DNA of 64,000 nucleotides from Cryptomeria japonica (GCF_030272615.1 NC_081408.1:612255673-612319672); one strand, 5' to 3'. Shown: positions 23,434 to 36,080, counted from the first letter of the stretch. A program made the numbers and translations. The notes: a model not told the origin generated them from the letters alone.

Positions 23434-24911
23434 TGTAGTCACGTAAATCTATCCATTTTAATTAAATGAATATTTACTATTTATTTGATTATTTATCCAC
23501 TAGCCAATAGTTAATTAAATTAACATTTAATTAATTCATCTTCAACCATTCTCCTATTAATTAAATAAATTATTGAATTTATTTAAATTAATTCATTAAA
23601 CCAAATTCACAATCAATTAAATGAATAAATCCTATTTATTTAATTTAACCCCCTTTTCTCTTTTAAATAAATAAAATAAAACATTTATTTAAATCATTAA
23701 AATAATCCCCACTTGCATTCTCCTACAAATGCAAGTTGCAACCATAATCGAAATAAATTAATTTTATTTTAATTTAAATCCTATTTTCCTTCAACCACCA
23801 AATCCACTTGCAATCCTAAATCCCCTTCTAGACCCTTCTAAGCACTTTCTAACCATTTCTAATTAGCCTAATCCATCCCCTAATTATTGTCACATTCCTA
23901 AGAAACTTGAAGTCACTTCTCAAAGACTCCAAAGTCTTTGAAAAACATTTAATGTTTTATGTGTTCAACGAGCTAACCTTTAAAGTCTTCCAAACTATTA
24001 ATAGCTCTTACATGACCATTAATGGTTCTTACATAACCATTTATGGTTAAATCCACTTGCTCCCATGGTTAGAGACTTTACCTCTAACTCAACCCTCATG
24101 TAACCCATGGGTCTCTTCAAGCATTTATTGCTTTGACCATGGTTATCCTCACTAACTCTTGCACAAGAGTTTATCCATTGGATAAAGGCATTATTCCTTG
24201 AATAATAAATTTATTCACTCAACTCAACATTAACCTTACTCTCAAATTAACCCTCAGGTCATGTCAAGCATTTAATGCTTCTTCTCTCTACCCTCAACCC
24301 ATCTCATGTTGGCATTTGTCATCCTAGGATTGGGTTGAATGTCCTCACATGGATCTTAAGCCCTTCAATCCTGACCTTTGTTAGGATTGTTCAATCTCAA
24401 CCCTCCATTGCTCCATTTTACCTATAAATAGAGCTCATTTCTTCATAATCTAGATCCTGAAAACTTGTATGCATTTAACCTATAGTGAATTTTAGAGAGT
24501 ATTTAGCACAATCATCTCACATTGTTATTTTGGGCTAAAATTAATCTTAGTTAATTACATAATATATCATTTTAGCTTGTTCACATTTGCATTTTCATGA
24601 TCATTCATTTTATACTCTTGAATCTCCATAAGACATCCAAAAAATAGTGTAAAAAGCTACTGAGAGCTACACTCATTTGGGAACTTGGAGAGGAGAGGAA
24701 CAAGGGAGGAGAAGCTACAAGCATGGTGAAAGACATTTGGAGATGCCTTGTTGCATTTGTTTTCTTTGTTAAATGTTCTATTTTTCTTTTAGGATCTCTC
24801 TTAATATGCTTGCTTAGGATAGTGTTTGACCTTTGATTTTCTAACACTAACAATCTTGTTTGTTGTTTGTGTTTGTTTATCCTAACAGTCCATCCTTTTT
24901 GCAGAGCATCA
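23434..24911 (+). repeat. LTR of element B
   Basis: The LTR is about 1478 bp, TGTAGTCACG to GCAGAGCATCA, matching the LTR of element A along its whole length with many substitutions and small indels. It has the same TATA-like CTATAAATAGAGCTC near 24424. Small minus-strand frames inside it are not regarded as genes. Confidence 0.72.
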
Positions 24912-25065
24912 CTCCTTAATTACAACATAGGAATTATTCACATGAATGCATGAGGACACAAAGCATACTCAAAGCACCCACTCAATACATGCATTGTTAG
25001 ATTCTTTCTTATTAGCTAGAATGGTTCATTGATTTGTCTTTACCTTGCAAGATGGCAGGATCAAA

Positions 25066-25077
25066 GCTTTGATACCA
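25066..25077 (-). other. Primer-binding site of a minus-strand LTR element
   Basis: The minus strand reads TGGTATCAAAGC, four bases inside an LTR end (GGGACATCA). It differs from the usual initiator-tRNA site TGGTATCAGAGC at one base. Confidence 0.65.
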
Positions 25078-25081
25078 TTTT

Positions 25082-25700
25082 TGATGTCCCCTACTAGGTT
25101 TAGACATGTTTTAACCATAATTAATCTACTGGATTTTAAGCACATCCCCATGCATACCACAAAGAACAAGCATTTTATTTCCTACAACTTATTTATAGTT
25201 ATGATCACATTTGATCAATGGTAATGATCACTGGATGCTTTTGATTCCTTCCTTTATATCTCTCAATGTGAGGGAGAGATCATACCTCTTCATCATGTAC
25301 TCCTTTTGGAAAGAGACACACCCTTTCACCATTAGAATCCTTTGAAAGAGTTCAACTCTTTATTATTTCTCCCCTTTGAAAGGGGCACAACCTTTCACAA
25401 TCAGACCTGCACTTCTCCTTCCTTGTTATCCTTCTCAAATGAGGATCTCTTCTCCCTATTTATATCTCATGTTTGAGGGAGTAACAAGAAGATAGGCATG
25501 CTTTCAATGGCAAAGAATGACAAACATAATCTTAAATTGGTGCTTCCAATATCAAACAAGATAAATGTTCTAATGTTGTAAAGAAGGCTTGTTGTATCTG
25601 AATAGACAATAAAAGGGTAGTGTTGGTTGGAGAGGTCAACAAATATTGATTGGAGAATTCAGTAAATCCAACTTGCAAGGGAAAAGATCAAATCCCCAAT
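25082..25700 (-). repeat. LTR remnant, minus orientation
   Basis: The inner border TGATGTCCCC is set by the primer-binding site. A TATA-like TATAAATAGGGAG lies on the minus strand near 25465, with CCTTTGAAAG-type short repeats at 25300-25390. The outer border was not identified. Only about 170 bp of internal sequence (24912-25081) remains before element B's LTR. Confidence 0.55.
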
Positions 25701-25709
25701 TTTCATGTA

Positions 25710-26833
25710 GTGGTGAAAGATGCAGTCAAATTGCAAGATAGGCTAAGTTTGATTATGTTCATCATGGGCATGAACTATCAGCATGAGAACATCCAGATAC
25801 ATAGGTTTATGGTAGGTATGCTCCTATAGTGCACCCCAACTCACCTGAACATTCAAAGCCATATCCTACCGACGTTATCTCTCAAGTGCCCTAACTCCAA
25901 ACAATTATCAAAATTTGACAGACAATTTATTAGAATCCAGGACACATATGAATGATCTATTTGAAGCTATAGGGTCATGTGAGGCCCATCTACAATGGCC
26001 TATCTCACATTTTTAAGAATCGAAGCCATTTGCACATGGTAGCTTTTTTTTCAATCCGTGTGAAAATTGTAAGATGCATGCAATGCAAGGTTGCAAGATA
26101 GGATAAGTTTTAATTTATTAATTGTGGGAATGAACTATCGACATGGGTACGTTTGGGTAGGTAGGTTTATGGTAGGCATTCTTTTTTAGTGCATCCTAAC
26201 TCATTAGAACGTTCAAAGCCATGCCCTACCGGTGCTATCTCTCGAGTGCCCTAAGTTCAAAAAATTGTGAAACTTTGACAAACTATTTCTTGGAATCCAG
26301 GACACATACGAATGACCAGTTTGAAGCTATAGGTTCATGTGAGACACATCTACAATGACCTATCTCAAATTTTGAAGACTCGGAGCCATTTTTCACAGGG
26401 TAGCATTTTTCTAGTCGGTGTAAAAATTGTCAGATACATGCAATGCAAGGTTGCAAGATAGGATAAGTTTCATTTCATTCTTCATGGGCACAAACTATGA
26501 GCACAAGCACATCCAGTTTGGTAGGTTGATGGTAGGCATGCTCTTGTAGTGCATCCTAACTCACCAGAACATTCAAAGCCATAGCCTACCAACGCTATCT
26601 CTCAAATGCCCTAGCTCCAAAAAAATGTCAAACTTTGATGAATTGTTTCTTGGAATTTGGGACACATATGAATGATTTGTTTGAAGCTATAGGATCATGT
26701 GAGGCCCATCTACAATGACCTATCTCAGATTTTGAAGACTCAAAGCCATTTTCATTTTGTATCATTTTTTCAGTCAATGCAAAAACTATCAGATGCATGC
26801 AATGCAAGGTTGCAAGCTAGGCTAAGTTACATT
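25710..26833 (+). repeat. 360-bp tandem repeat array
   Basis: Three full units and the start of a fourth are present. The marker ttgcaagat/ctagg falls at 25731, 26091, 26451 and 26810, giving periods of 360, 360 and 359 bp. Units share phrases such as ggtaggtttatggtaggc, tcaaagccat and gacacatatgaatga. The fourth unit continues at 28386 after the solo LTR. No transposase or coding frame is seen in the unit. Confidence 0.85.
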
Positions 26834-28385
26834 TGTTGGCATAACTGTGTTGGCACAACCGGTTCATCAGTTAGTATTATCATTGATGACCAACAGTTAC
26901 CGGTGAATTAGGCCAAGCTCATACTAGAAAGAAGATGTGATAAACCTCAATGTTTTACTCATGGTTGCAAGTAGTATGGAGGATTCAATGCTTCCCAAAT
27001 ATGCATCATTGACACACTTAAGCAGTGTGTTGGTAGAAGGATAATCAGTTGAAGGGAAAATAGAGTAGCCAACTAGTCAGTCAAGCACCCAATAAGTATT
27101 GAGATCAGTTTCTTAAAAATGGCAGATGAAATGATGATGTGGTCACAAGAGGTGACTCAGGTTGCAGTTTAGTAGTTTTATGCATAGTCAAAACACTCTG
27201 GACAAATATGTGATCAATCTAGTTGATGATCAGTGACTGGTGGAAAAAGGTGAAGAGTTACCTCGGTGAACTGATGATATAGGTTGAAGGATGATATCCA
27301 TCGGGAATCTCAGAGCAGTGACCAGTAAGTTGGATGTGATGACCAAAGGTGAGTCAGTCATGGCAAGATATCATCAAACAAACGGATAGTGAAGTCTACT
27401 ATAGTTAACAATCTATTCAGATGAGATTTGTGTGGATTTTATGGTTCGCATGAAAAAAACAGAACACAACCCAGAGGTTGGTGAAATTATGAGTTGCAGA
27501 GGCAGTTAAGGATGAGTCATTGGCAAGATTGATGGAGACCACAAAGAAAGAGTGTAGGAAGATTTGGAAAGTTTTGAATTTCAAATCTACTACGTTTTGT
27601 ATAAAGTTTGTTGGCAAAAACCAAAAAGATTGATTGTAAAAATTGCAAAGTACAATTCTGAGGAGAGGCGATCCAGCAAGATGGGAAGAGGGCATAACTT
27701 CTAAGTGAATAGAAGAGTGGTGAAGAGAGTTTGTAGAGCTCTAATAGTGTGAAGAGAAGAGAAATAATGCAAAGCACCAGAAGAGTGTAGAGCAAGTGTG
27801 ATGTAGAGCACCGGTAGAGTGCAAAGCAAGTGTAACTGGTGGTCAAACTGAAGAGCTTCATTTGGATCTGATTAAGCTAAGAGTAATTGTTACAGTAGAT
27901 CATTCTCTCTATTGTTTTGTAATAACTTCAATAGTAAAATCCCTTAACTGGGTAGACTTTAATGGGTCCCTTTGTAAAATCCTTTAACTAGGTGACATCT
28001 TAAATGATGATCCTAAGTCCTTTAACAAGGCTATCTCTAACAGGGTAAAGGTTCTAATAGGCCTTAAAGAAAATCTCTTAACCAAGTGGCACCTAAAAGT
28101 TTCTTTGTAATCTCCTAATAGGGATGGCTCCTCACTAGGTGTACTCCAAAAGAGTGCAGTTTTTGTGAATTTCTACTCACAACGTGGTTTTCTACCATTT
28201 GGGTTTCCATGTGTTAAATCTAGGTAGTCTTGTGTGTTACATTTTTGTGTCCATGTTTCTTATCAATACTTCTTATAATGATAAGTGTTAAGTTTTTATA
28301 AGAAATTTTAATTAAGGTTAAATCTGTAAAAATTCAATATAGTCCTAATTCACCCCTCCGCTCTTAGCACTAGTTGGGATTAACA
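26834..28385 (+). mobile_element. Solo copia-type LTR
   Basis: The 1552-bp sequence starts TGTTGGCATAAC and ends GGGATTAACA. Its last ~50 bp (attcacccct...cttagcac) resemble the end of the copia LTR seen at 4652. It splits a 360-bp repeat unit, and the flanks are ACATT (26829-26833) and ATATT (28386-28390), a 5-bp duplication with one mismatch. No internal region is present, so recombination between two LTRs is the simplest origin. Confidence 0.8.
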
Positions 28386-28500
28386 ATATTTTGTTCTACA
28401 TGGGCACAAAATTTCAACATGACTGCATCTGGGTAGATAGGTTTATGGTAGGAATGCTCATGTAGTACATCCTAACTTGTCGGAACATTTAGAGTCGTAC
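28386..28500 (+). repeat. 360-bp repeat, remainder of fourth unit
   Basis: The text (catgggcacaaa, ggtttatggtaggaatgctc) resumes the repeat unit where it broke at 26833. It ends at gagtcgtac, after which unrelated sequence begins. Confidence 0.75.
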
Positions 28501-29300
28501 TTAGTGCAAGGGAACCTTCTCATCCCTCTCATACACCTTATGTTCAATTTTTGAGTTTTTGTCTTGTTTTGGTTTATTTGATGTAAATAAGGTCATTAGA
28601 GACCTTTGGAGGTCATGTAGGACCATTGTTAATTTTTTGGCGTAATTTGAGTGCAAGATGTAAAAGTTGTTAAAAAGTTGTCATGTCATCTTGATGACCA
28701 ATTTCCCTATAAATTGAGCCCATTTTTCAATGTATAGATCTTGAATTTTCTTAGCTACATGCTGCTAATTTTTCTTAAACATACTTTCAATCTTCTCAAG
28801 TTCTTCTCTTTCAACACACTTGCAATAGAATTGAGAGCCACATTTCCATTTGATTAGAGAAGCAAGGACAATGGAGGGGATCATTTCGAGCATATGAAGG
28901 ATGGTTTGTGTTTTCTTATCTTATTTCCTTGTTTATGATCTATTTTTTTACCTTCATTGATGTAGGATTATGGATTTCCTTAAATACCTAGTTTTTCCTT
29001 CCATAGGTAGTCATCTCTTGCTTGGGTGTATGGCTAGAGCCCCATGAGACTTCATAATACCATTACAGTTGTGAGAAATCCCTTTTGACAATTTTTTCCC
29101 ATTTGCTTATTTCTATTGATGCTCATGCATGATTATTTGTGAAGAGGGTGGATTAAGAGTTGTGACATTGTGTTTTGTTTGAAAATTTCATTGCAATAGA
29201 AGAGAATCTTATCTTCATTAGTACATTTTCATTTGGGTCACTTATTTTATGGGTCCCTTAAGTCCTCTTACCTTGAAGCACATTTAATGTAAATAAAAGA
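28501..29300 (+). repeat. LTR-like remnant
   Basis: A TATA-like CTATAAATTGAGCCC near 28710, with the following text (catttttcaa...tagatcttgaa), resembles the same region of the LTRs of elements A and B. No borders were found. The stretch holds no coding frame of note. Confidence 0.45.
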
Positions 29301-29480
29301 TGTCTTAGTTTGTGGGTTTAGAAAGCTAGGAGAGAGATAAGGAGAGATATGGAGGGTGGAGGGATAAGGAAGATAGAGTGAGACAAGGAGAGATAAGGAG
29401 GTAAGGAGTGAGAATGAGAGGAGAAATAAGGATGAAGGTGATTTTATATGGAGAGATAAAGAGATAGGTTGTGGTACAAT
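29301..29480 (+). repeat. Purine-rich block 1
   Basis: The sequence is a degenerate (GGAGATA)n-type run with almost no pyrimidines except T on the plus strand. Confidence 0.6.
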
Positions 29481-29783
29481 AGGTCTGGGGTTAATCTCAA
29501 GATGAGGTCCCTAAAAAATGTGGCCTCACCAGTTCATCAAAAGTGTTCACCAATCAAAAGAAAAAGAAAAAATAAAGAAAGAAGATTTGGTTCTCATTAT
29601 TATTATTTGTATCACGAAAAATTTAAACTCAACACCATATTATTGCCTAAGGATTGTCTATACATACATCAAAAGAGAGCTAACACCACAATTTTCCTTA
29701 TTTAATAATTAATTTAAAAATTAATAACATAATTTTTGTCATGTAGTGTGTCAATGTACTGGGTTGTAAGGCCCATTTCTATC

Positions 29784-30127
29784 ATAATTAACATGAATAG
29801 ACATACCACATACAGTTCCCAGCTAGTATTCGAGATGTGGGAAGCCAAAGACACTACATAGCTTGAATATAGTACGACTCACTCAACTATGCTTATAACA
29901 ATTAACATATTGGTATGATCCATGGGGAAATTAATATAGGGCATTGTACTGTGTAGTTATATAATAATATTAACAATAGGTGTTGTGTCCTGTCAAAAGA
30001 TGTGATGATATCGAGAGGGTGCTTGACATATCAACAGAGAGAAACCAACTACAACCAACAGTATGTTGAGGGAAACCATCATGCAGGTACAAAATATTCT
30101 TACTACCCCACGAATCATACTAATATA
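29784..30127 (+). repeat. Duplicated segment D1
   Basis: This stretch is a direct repeat of 41238-41642 (shared: ggttcccagct, cgtgggaagccaaagacac, tgatcagtggggaaattaatat with variants). D1 lacks about 75 bp present in the other copy. It ends exactly at the Helitron-like CTAG (30128), while the other copy reads on without interruption. Confidence 0.75.
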
Positions 30128-30162
30128 CTAGAAATTGGACCTTAGTGTGCAATGGGTACGCC
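30128..30162 (-). mobile_element. Helitron-like 3' end, minus strand
   Basis: The 35 bases on the minus strand run GGCGTACCCATTGCACACTA... and end CTAG followed by T. They match 39711-39745 on the plus strand at 32 of 35 positions. In the duplicated segment at 41238 the site is uninterrupted between A and T, which fits Helitron insertion. The body would extend to the right; its 5' end was not found. Confidence 0.55.
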
Positions 30163-30189
30163 AAAAAGGTGTGCAAGGTCAATCATAAA

Positions 30190-30850
30190 AAAATGCTCTA
30201 TTTTTTGCATTCTAGGAGAGAGGGGTAGGTAGATAGAGATATAAAGGAAGTTAAATATGGATATGGAAATGGGGATGGGATTAGATAGAGATGGAAGAGA
30301 CAACCATATGGATAGGGGGAGAGAGGAGAGATAGAAAGATAATGATAGAGGCAAGAAGTGATATGTAGAGAGGTGAGAGAGATGTGGAGATAGAGTGGCG
30401 ACAAGATATAGATCCAAACACGGTTGAAACAAAAACTCAAAATTAGGAAGATAATCAGGCTCCATCACCAATAGGTTCATGTTATATTGATATGGAGAGG
30501 AAAGGGAGAGATAAAGAGGGAGATGAGAATGGGATAGATAGAGATGAAAGAGATAAATATAGAGAGAGGGGGAGAGAATGAGAGGGAGAGATAGAGTGAT
30601 AGAGATATAACATAGAGAGAGGGGGAGAGAATGAGATGGACAGATAAAGAGATGGAGATATGAAGTGATATTTAGAGGAGGGGGAGAGGGAGAGATATGG
30701 GGTAGAGGGATATGGAGAGATAAAAAGATAAAGATAGAGGGACAGATAAAAGAAGAACAATGGAGGTATAGAGATAAAGGAAAAAATATATAGATATGGA
30801 GGTCTAGGAAGAGGAGGGGGAGAGAGATGGATGGATGTGGAGAAACATTT

Positions 30851-30894
<44 letters not shown>

Positions 30895-30960
30895 GGAGAT
30901 AGGGTAGAGGGGGAGAGGGGGAGATATATCAATAGACAGAGAGGTGTAAATGACCCATAA
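30190..30960 (+). repeat. Purine-rich block 2 with G tract
   Basis: A long degenerate GAGATA/GAGAGG repeat, ending in a pure (GA)15 run at 30855-30884 and 13 consecutive G at 30884-30896. The long Ser/Leu/Tyr minus-strand frames over it are products of the repeat, not genes. Confidence 0.8.
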
Positions 30961-31369
30961 AATGCTTATAAATATATGTTTGTGGTCACTAAATTGAACA
31001 TTTAGAACATAGGATTTAAATTTGTAATGAAGAGGACATTAAGTGGCATAATATAAGATATCAAATGATCTAGATGTGTGGATCATGTTAGATTAAAATA
31101 AGATTTAATAAAACTTGGCTAATAAACTCTCAATACAAATTATTAATTTAAATAAAAGGAAAAAATTGAAAAAAACCATAATTTTATATTTACAAATGAT
31201 ATATATTTTAAAATTAAAATATGAAAAAATATTTTTTTATTCCTTACATATAAGAACCCAAAAAAGAATTGCCACCTCTTTGTCTCAAAATTATTTTAAC
31301 TTATAAAATATTTTCCAAATATATATTAGAAAAATACAAAAGATCAAAATAATATTGTAATTATATTTA
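30961..31369. other. AT-rich spacer
   Basis: No gene or repeat structure is evident, apart from A-rich runs. Confidence 0.5.
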
Positions 31370-31600
31370 TTATAAGGGAGAGAGAGAATAAGAGGGGGAG
31401 GGAGGGATAGATAACTAAATATATAGAGAGGGGATCGAGAGGAATAGGGGGAGATATATATTTAGAGGGTAATATAGAGATATGAAGAGGGATAGGGAGA
31501 GAGATAAAGAGATGGGGAGATAGTGGTAGGGAGAGATATGGATAGAAAGAGATGGAAAGAGGATCAAGAGAGAGGGGGAGACAGAAGGAGAGATAGGTCA
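31370..31600 (+). repeat. Purine-rich block 3
   Basis: A further degenerate GAGAGA/GGGAGA run on the plus strand, of the same type as block 2. Confidence 0.65.
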
Positions 31601-31782
31601 AATCTTGCAAGTATATGAGTATATCCATATCGACATGCATGAAACAATTTGGAATTGACATGTCAATAAAGATGTTTACATAAGCTGACACTTAATATGG
31701 TAGGTATATCATTGATTAACCTCTATACCAATGGTAACAATTTTAATACAATCTTAAATTATTTCTAATCAATGTGTATTGT

Positions 31783-32640
31783 AGACACCTAAAATTGTCC
31801 TGTCTAATTAAATAAATATCTTTATTTATTTAATTATTTTAACCTAATTATTCTATTAATTAAATAAATCTTTATTTATTTAATTAATTTGTTTATCTTC
31901 TTCTAGCCTTATTTCTCATTTAAATAAATACTTGTATTTATTTAAATTATCCTTTCCTAAATTAAATAAATATCTTTATTTATTTAATTGATCCCACTTC
32001 TTCTATTAATTAAATAAATCTTTATTTATTTAATTAATTCATTAGCCTTTTCTACCCATGACACATGCCATTCATCTCTTAATTCCTACACTACCTACCC
32101 TATTATTATTTTCTTATTTTCTCTACCTACCCTCTAATCATAGCCAACCTTTATCTTTTACACCACTTAATCTTATGCCTCCATTTCTTATAGTGTCTTC
32201 CATATAAGGAGAGGTTTCTTTCATTATCAACCCTAATCAAGCCTTCAAGCATTCAAGCATTAAATAATTCTAGCATTCAAACTCTCATATGCAATCAAGC
32301 CTACTTGAAACCACATTTCCATTATTTGTTGAGCTCTTGTGCACACATAAAATCTGAGAGCAAATATATCAAGCAAGATCAATGGAGATAGGAAGAATGG
32401 AAATTCAAACCCTATTGGACATGTGATGGTACTATCTTTTTTATTTCATTTGATTTGCATTGTCTTAGGTAATCTCCATATGTTATGATGGATTTTTGTT
32501 CTTGTTAGGCTAGGGTTTTGTGGTTGAATTCATTTAGTCTTTCAATATTGTTGTTTATGTTTTTACCATAAACATGTATAACCTCATTTTAGTTTTGGGT
32601 CACATTTGCACTATCATTTAGTCCTCTTATCCCCTTATAC
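31783..32640 (+). repeat. LTR-like remnant with AT palindromes
   Basis: The start TGTAGACACCTAAAATTGTCC resembles the start of LTRs A and B (TGTAGTCAC...TGTCC). It is followed by four near-copies of the palindrome ttaaataaat...atttatttaa. No purine tract precedes it, so it may be a 5' or solo LTR. The right border is a guess from where similarity to the other LTR-like text fades. Confidence 0.45.
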
Positions 32641-33099
32641 TCATCAAGATAGAAGACATCTGAGGGATTGAAACATAAAATATTTGCAACTATGATATTT
32701 GACATGTCATTCATAATTGCACTACTTGGTCATTTGGATTTTGTAGTGGAGAGTGCCAAGAAAGGAAGATACTTGGAAATTGTATAGGACGTGTCATTTT
32801 TCATTGAATTATGTATGAAGTTACAAAATATTTGTTGGTTTGACTTTGTTGCAAGTGATCTATTGTACATATTCTTTCTCTCTTTTCTTGTTTGTATTTG
32901 TCTCTCACCTTTGGGAGTCTTAAATTAGACTATACTATTATTTTCTTTAAATGCATAATTTTTTTGCTTTAGTTTCGCATACAACCTTAAGTCTATGAAT
33001 ATATTGTTTTTATTAATATATGTTTTTGAATATTGATATATTATGAAGTCAAATCCCCCTAAGGTCCATGAAACCTCACACCCTTCTAATAACTTTGTA
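32641..33099. other. Spacer, no gene seen
   Basis: Ordinary AT-rich sequence; I see no coding frame or repeat. Confidence 0.5.
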
Positions 33100-33252
33100 T
33101 GATGATAATATAATGAGAAAGAGATAGGTAGATAGAAAGAAAGATATATATAAATATATAAGGAGATGGAGAAATAGAGAGGAAGAGGTATATATAAGGA
33201 GAGAAAAGAGGGGGAGGGAGCTCAATATATAGAAAAGGAGAGGAAGAAGGAA

Positions 33253-33342
<90 letters not shown>
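33100..33342 (+). repeat. Purine-rich block 4 with (TA)n(GA)n
   Basis: A degenerate GAGATA run leads into about 25 TA units (33257-33306), then (GA)18 at 33307-33342. The minus-strand Ile/Tyr/Ser frames here are repeat artefacts. Confidence 0.8.
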
Positions 33343-33346
<4 letters not shown>

Positions 33347-36071
33347 CAAGTCCTAATTGTATATATCTTCATCCCTCTAATAATAATTATATATTATATT
33401 ATATTATAATTATATCTAATAATTTTTCCTTTAAAATATAATATATAATTATAATATATTTCTTAAAATGAATTTACATAAGATATAATAATAATATAAG
33501 TTATATTAACTATCATATTTAATAGTTAAAATATATAAAAACAACTTATATTAACTATTTAATATAAACTAAATTTTGTTTTTAAACAAGGACGCAAAGT
33601 GTCAGGTTCCTGCCATTAAAAGAATGAGAGTAATGGATAGAGATAAAGAGGAAGAGATAGCTACATATAGATGGAGAAATAAAGCTATATGTGGCACTAT
33701 GATAGAAGGATACAAAGATAGGGGTATAAAAAAATAGAGAAAGGGACTCAACTAGAGCCAAAGAGAGATAGGTAGAGAGAGAGGAGAGGGGGAGAGGAGA
33801 GAAGTTATTGTTATCAAATTTTAATTTAAGTAGTGAAATTGAATTTAAATTCCTTTTTAATATTTGAAAATGAATATTAACAAATTTTAGTTAAAATATT
33901 CTCATGGTTGAAAAGATTTATTTCTAATTATTGAAAATGAGTGTTAGTAGAATATAAATAATAATGTTTGAAAATTTTATCCATAATTCAACTAAAATTA
34001 TACATTTATTACAAAATTTATATAATATGTTGATTGAGTTATCATGTCACTATATACATTGGAAGCTTTGTAAATGGATAAAAAGTTAGGTGGAAAACCT
34101 AAAACCATGCTAGTAACAATTTTTCCTAAGGTCCATGTGTTTGAACCAATCACTTTAGAAACAAAATTATCCCCAATAATAAAATACTACAATATAATAA
34201 TTTTAAATTAAATTAATTAAAAAATATTTACCATTTTAAAAGAGTCTAATTTTAATAACTAACAAAATTTTATTAATTACCATATTAAAAAAATATAATA
34301 TACATATAACAAAAAATATATCTTTCTAATCTCTAAGAATTGTAATCAAGATATATATATTAAACTAATTTATAAATTTAATCTTTCAATTGCTTAAAAA
34401 AAATTATAAAATGAAATTAAGTTAAAAAAATTGAAATCTTATCTAAAATTACAAATTCTTACTTTGTAATTATTCATTTTTAAATAATTATCTTTAAAAA
34501 ATTCTTTTCAAAATATTTTAATAAAAAAATCGTTATAAAAATCAATATTAATTAAATATCCTTGAAAAAATTGATTTGTTTATTAAGAGATATAATAATT
34601 CATACATCAAAATATATTTTTATTATATTAATTAAATTAGCTTAGTAAAAAATTACTTTCAAATATTTTGTTTTGTAAAACTTAAGTGCAAATCGTTGAT
34701 GAGTCTCTAAAGATTTAGATTGTGGCATCTAGCTACATGAAAAACAAAACCTCAATTACCAATTACTATTAATATAAATGAACGTTTCTAATTAAAAAAA
34801 TACTTGCATCTATTTTTTACCGTGAAATCAATATAATATGTAGAATATTTATACAACAAGAAGTTAAATGAAAGTGTTATTATTAATTCATTTTATATTC
34901 TATCATAATATATCTTCAATACAATCTACTACAATATTGACTGTTAAAATTAAAAAAATAAAAATAAAAAATTAAGATATATATTCTAAATCACATATTA
35001 ACATTATTTGTAACTCTAACTTTAAGCATTAGTCTAATTCTAAAACTAACTTAAGATGAGCGTTAGAATAAGGGTTAGGGTTACTATGAGCAATAGTGTT
35101 AGATTTAGAAATAAATTAAGAATAAGATTTAAATTATATTTAATGTTAAAATAATTATTATTATGATTTAAAATATAATATTTAGTAAATGCTTTTCTAA
35201 TTTTTTTATATAATCATTTATTTAATTTTTAATTAATATTTTTCTTTTATAAAAACAATTTTAAAAAATTATTTAATAATTCTATATATGAACAGATTTA
35301 AAAACTTAAGAAATTGATAATTAACCCAAAAAAAGGGAACTAGTATTAGTAATACCATAAACTGTAAATTCTAATTTCTTTTATATAATAATTTATTTAA
35401 TTTTTAATTAATATTTTTCTTTTATAAAAAATTATGAATAAATTTTATTTAATAATTCTATATATAGGCCAATTTAAAAACTTAAGAAATTAACCCCCAA
35501 AAAGGGAACTGACATTAGTAATACATTAAACTGTAGAAGAAACTGAAAAGATTAAAAAAAGTCTTTAAGAACAATATGATAAAACGGTTTCCAAAACAAA
35601 CCCTTAACATAATATCATTAATTAATTCACCATCTTCATTTATGCAAGAAAAATATGCGATGAGAACCAATGCAAATTAGGCATTTCTCAGCAGTGAGGT
35701 ACAAGAGTAATAAATGGTACTTGATTTGTAATAATAATAATCTGTTCAGAGTAATTAATAAAGTAGAAAAAAAAAATAAAAATTTAAGAAAAACTATTTT
35801 TTCTACCTACTATTCTTAATATGATTCAATGAGAATGAAGAAAAATGATATTTTTATAATTATATATAATATAAATTAGATATGAACTATAGACTTGTTT
35901 AAAATTCTTAAATCTGATTGGTAAGCTAAAAAAAATAAATGAACTAGATGAATGCATAAGTATTTCCTGTGGGATGAACTAATAATTCTAATTCTTCTTT
36001 GATAGGATTAACTATCATAAGTTATATTAATGGTCAAATTGGAACCTATCTTATATATTGGATATAATGTA
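33343..36071. other. Very AT-rich spacer
   Basis: About 2.7 kb with no credible gene. It includes purine-rich block 5 at 33615-33810 and a tandem duplication with period about 175 bp (about 35205-35366 and 35380-35535, shared attaatatttttcttttat and aagggaact). A short agggttagggtt near 35080 is too small to be a telomere relic. Confidence 0.6.
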
Positions 36072-36080
36072 TGAAGCAGC
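36072..36080. repeat. 9-bp target duplication of TIR element, left
   Basis: TGAAGCAGC directly precedes the inverted repeat. The right flank at 41030-41038 is TGAAGTAGC, 8 of 9 identical. Confidence 0.75.

Larger units (their letters stand above)
20396..24911 (+). mobile_element. LTR element B, 3' part, with antisense PMD frame
   Basis: This is a second copy of the element-A family. It retains more of the antisense PMD frame (20624-22309), the AGCGCT repeat array, a purine tract (23421-23433) and a 3' LTR (23434-24911). The left border is not defined; 20396 is where PMD-linked sequence begins to be recognisable. As in element A, gag and pol are not present. Confidence 0.68.

Noticed and set aside
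27417-27861. Two hydrophobic frames on the minus strand
   Set aside because: They lie inside the solo LTR and show no domain.
30142-30760. Long Ser/Leu/Tyr-rich frames on the minus strand
   Set aside because: They are translations of a degenerate GA-rich repeat.
33086-33349. Frame rich in Ile-Tyr and Ser-Leu
   Set aside because: It is a product of the (TA)n(GA)n microsatellite.
35080-35092. Telomere-like agggttagggtt, and accctaa words near 40110-40210
   Set aside because: Only two adjacent repeats in AT-rich sequence; not enough for an interstitial telomere.
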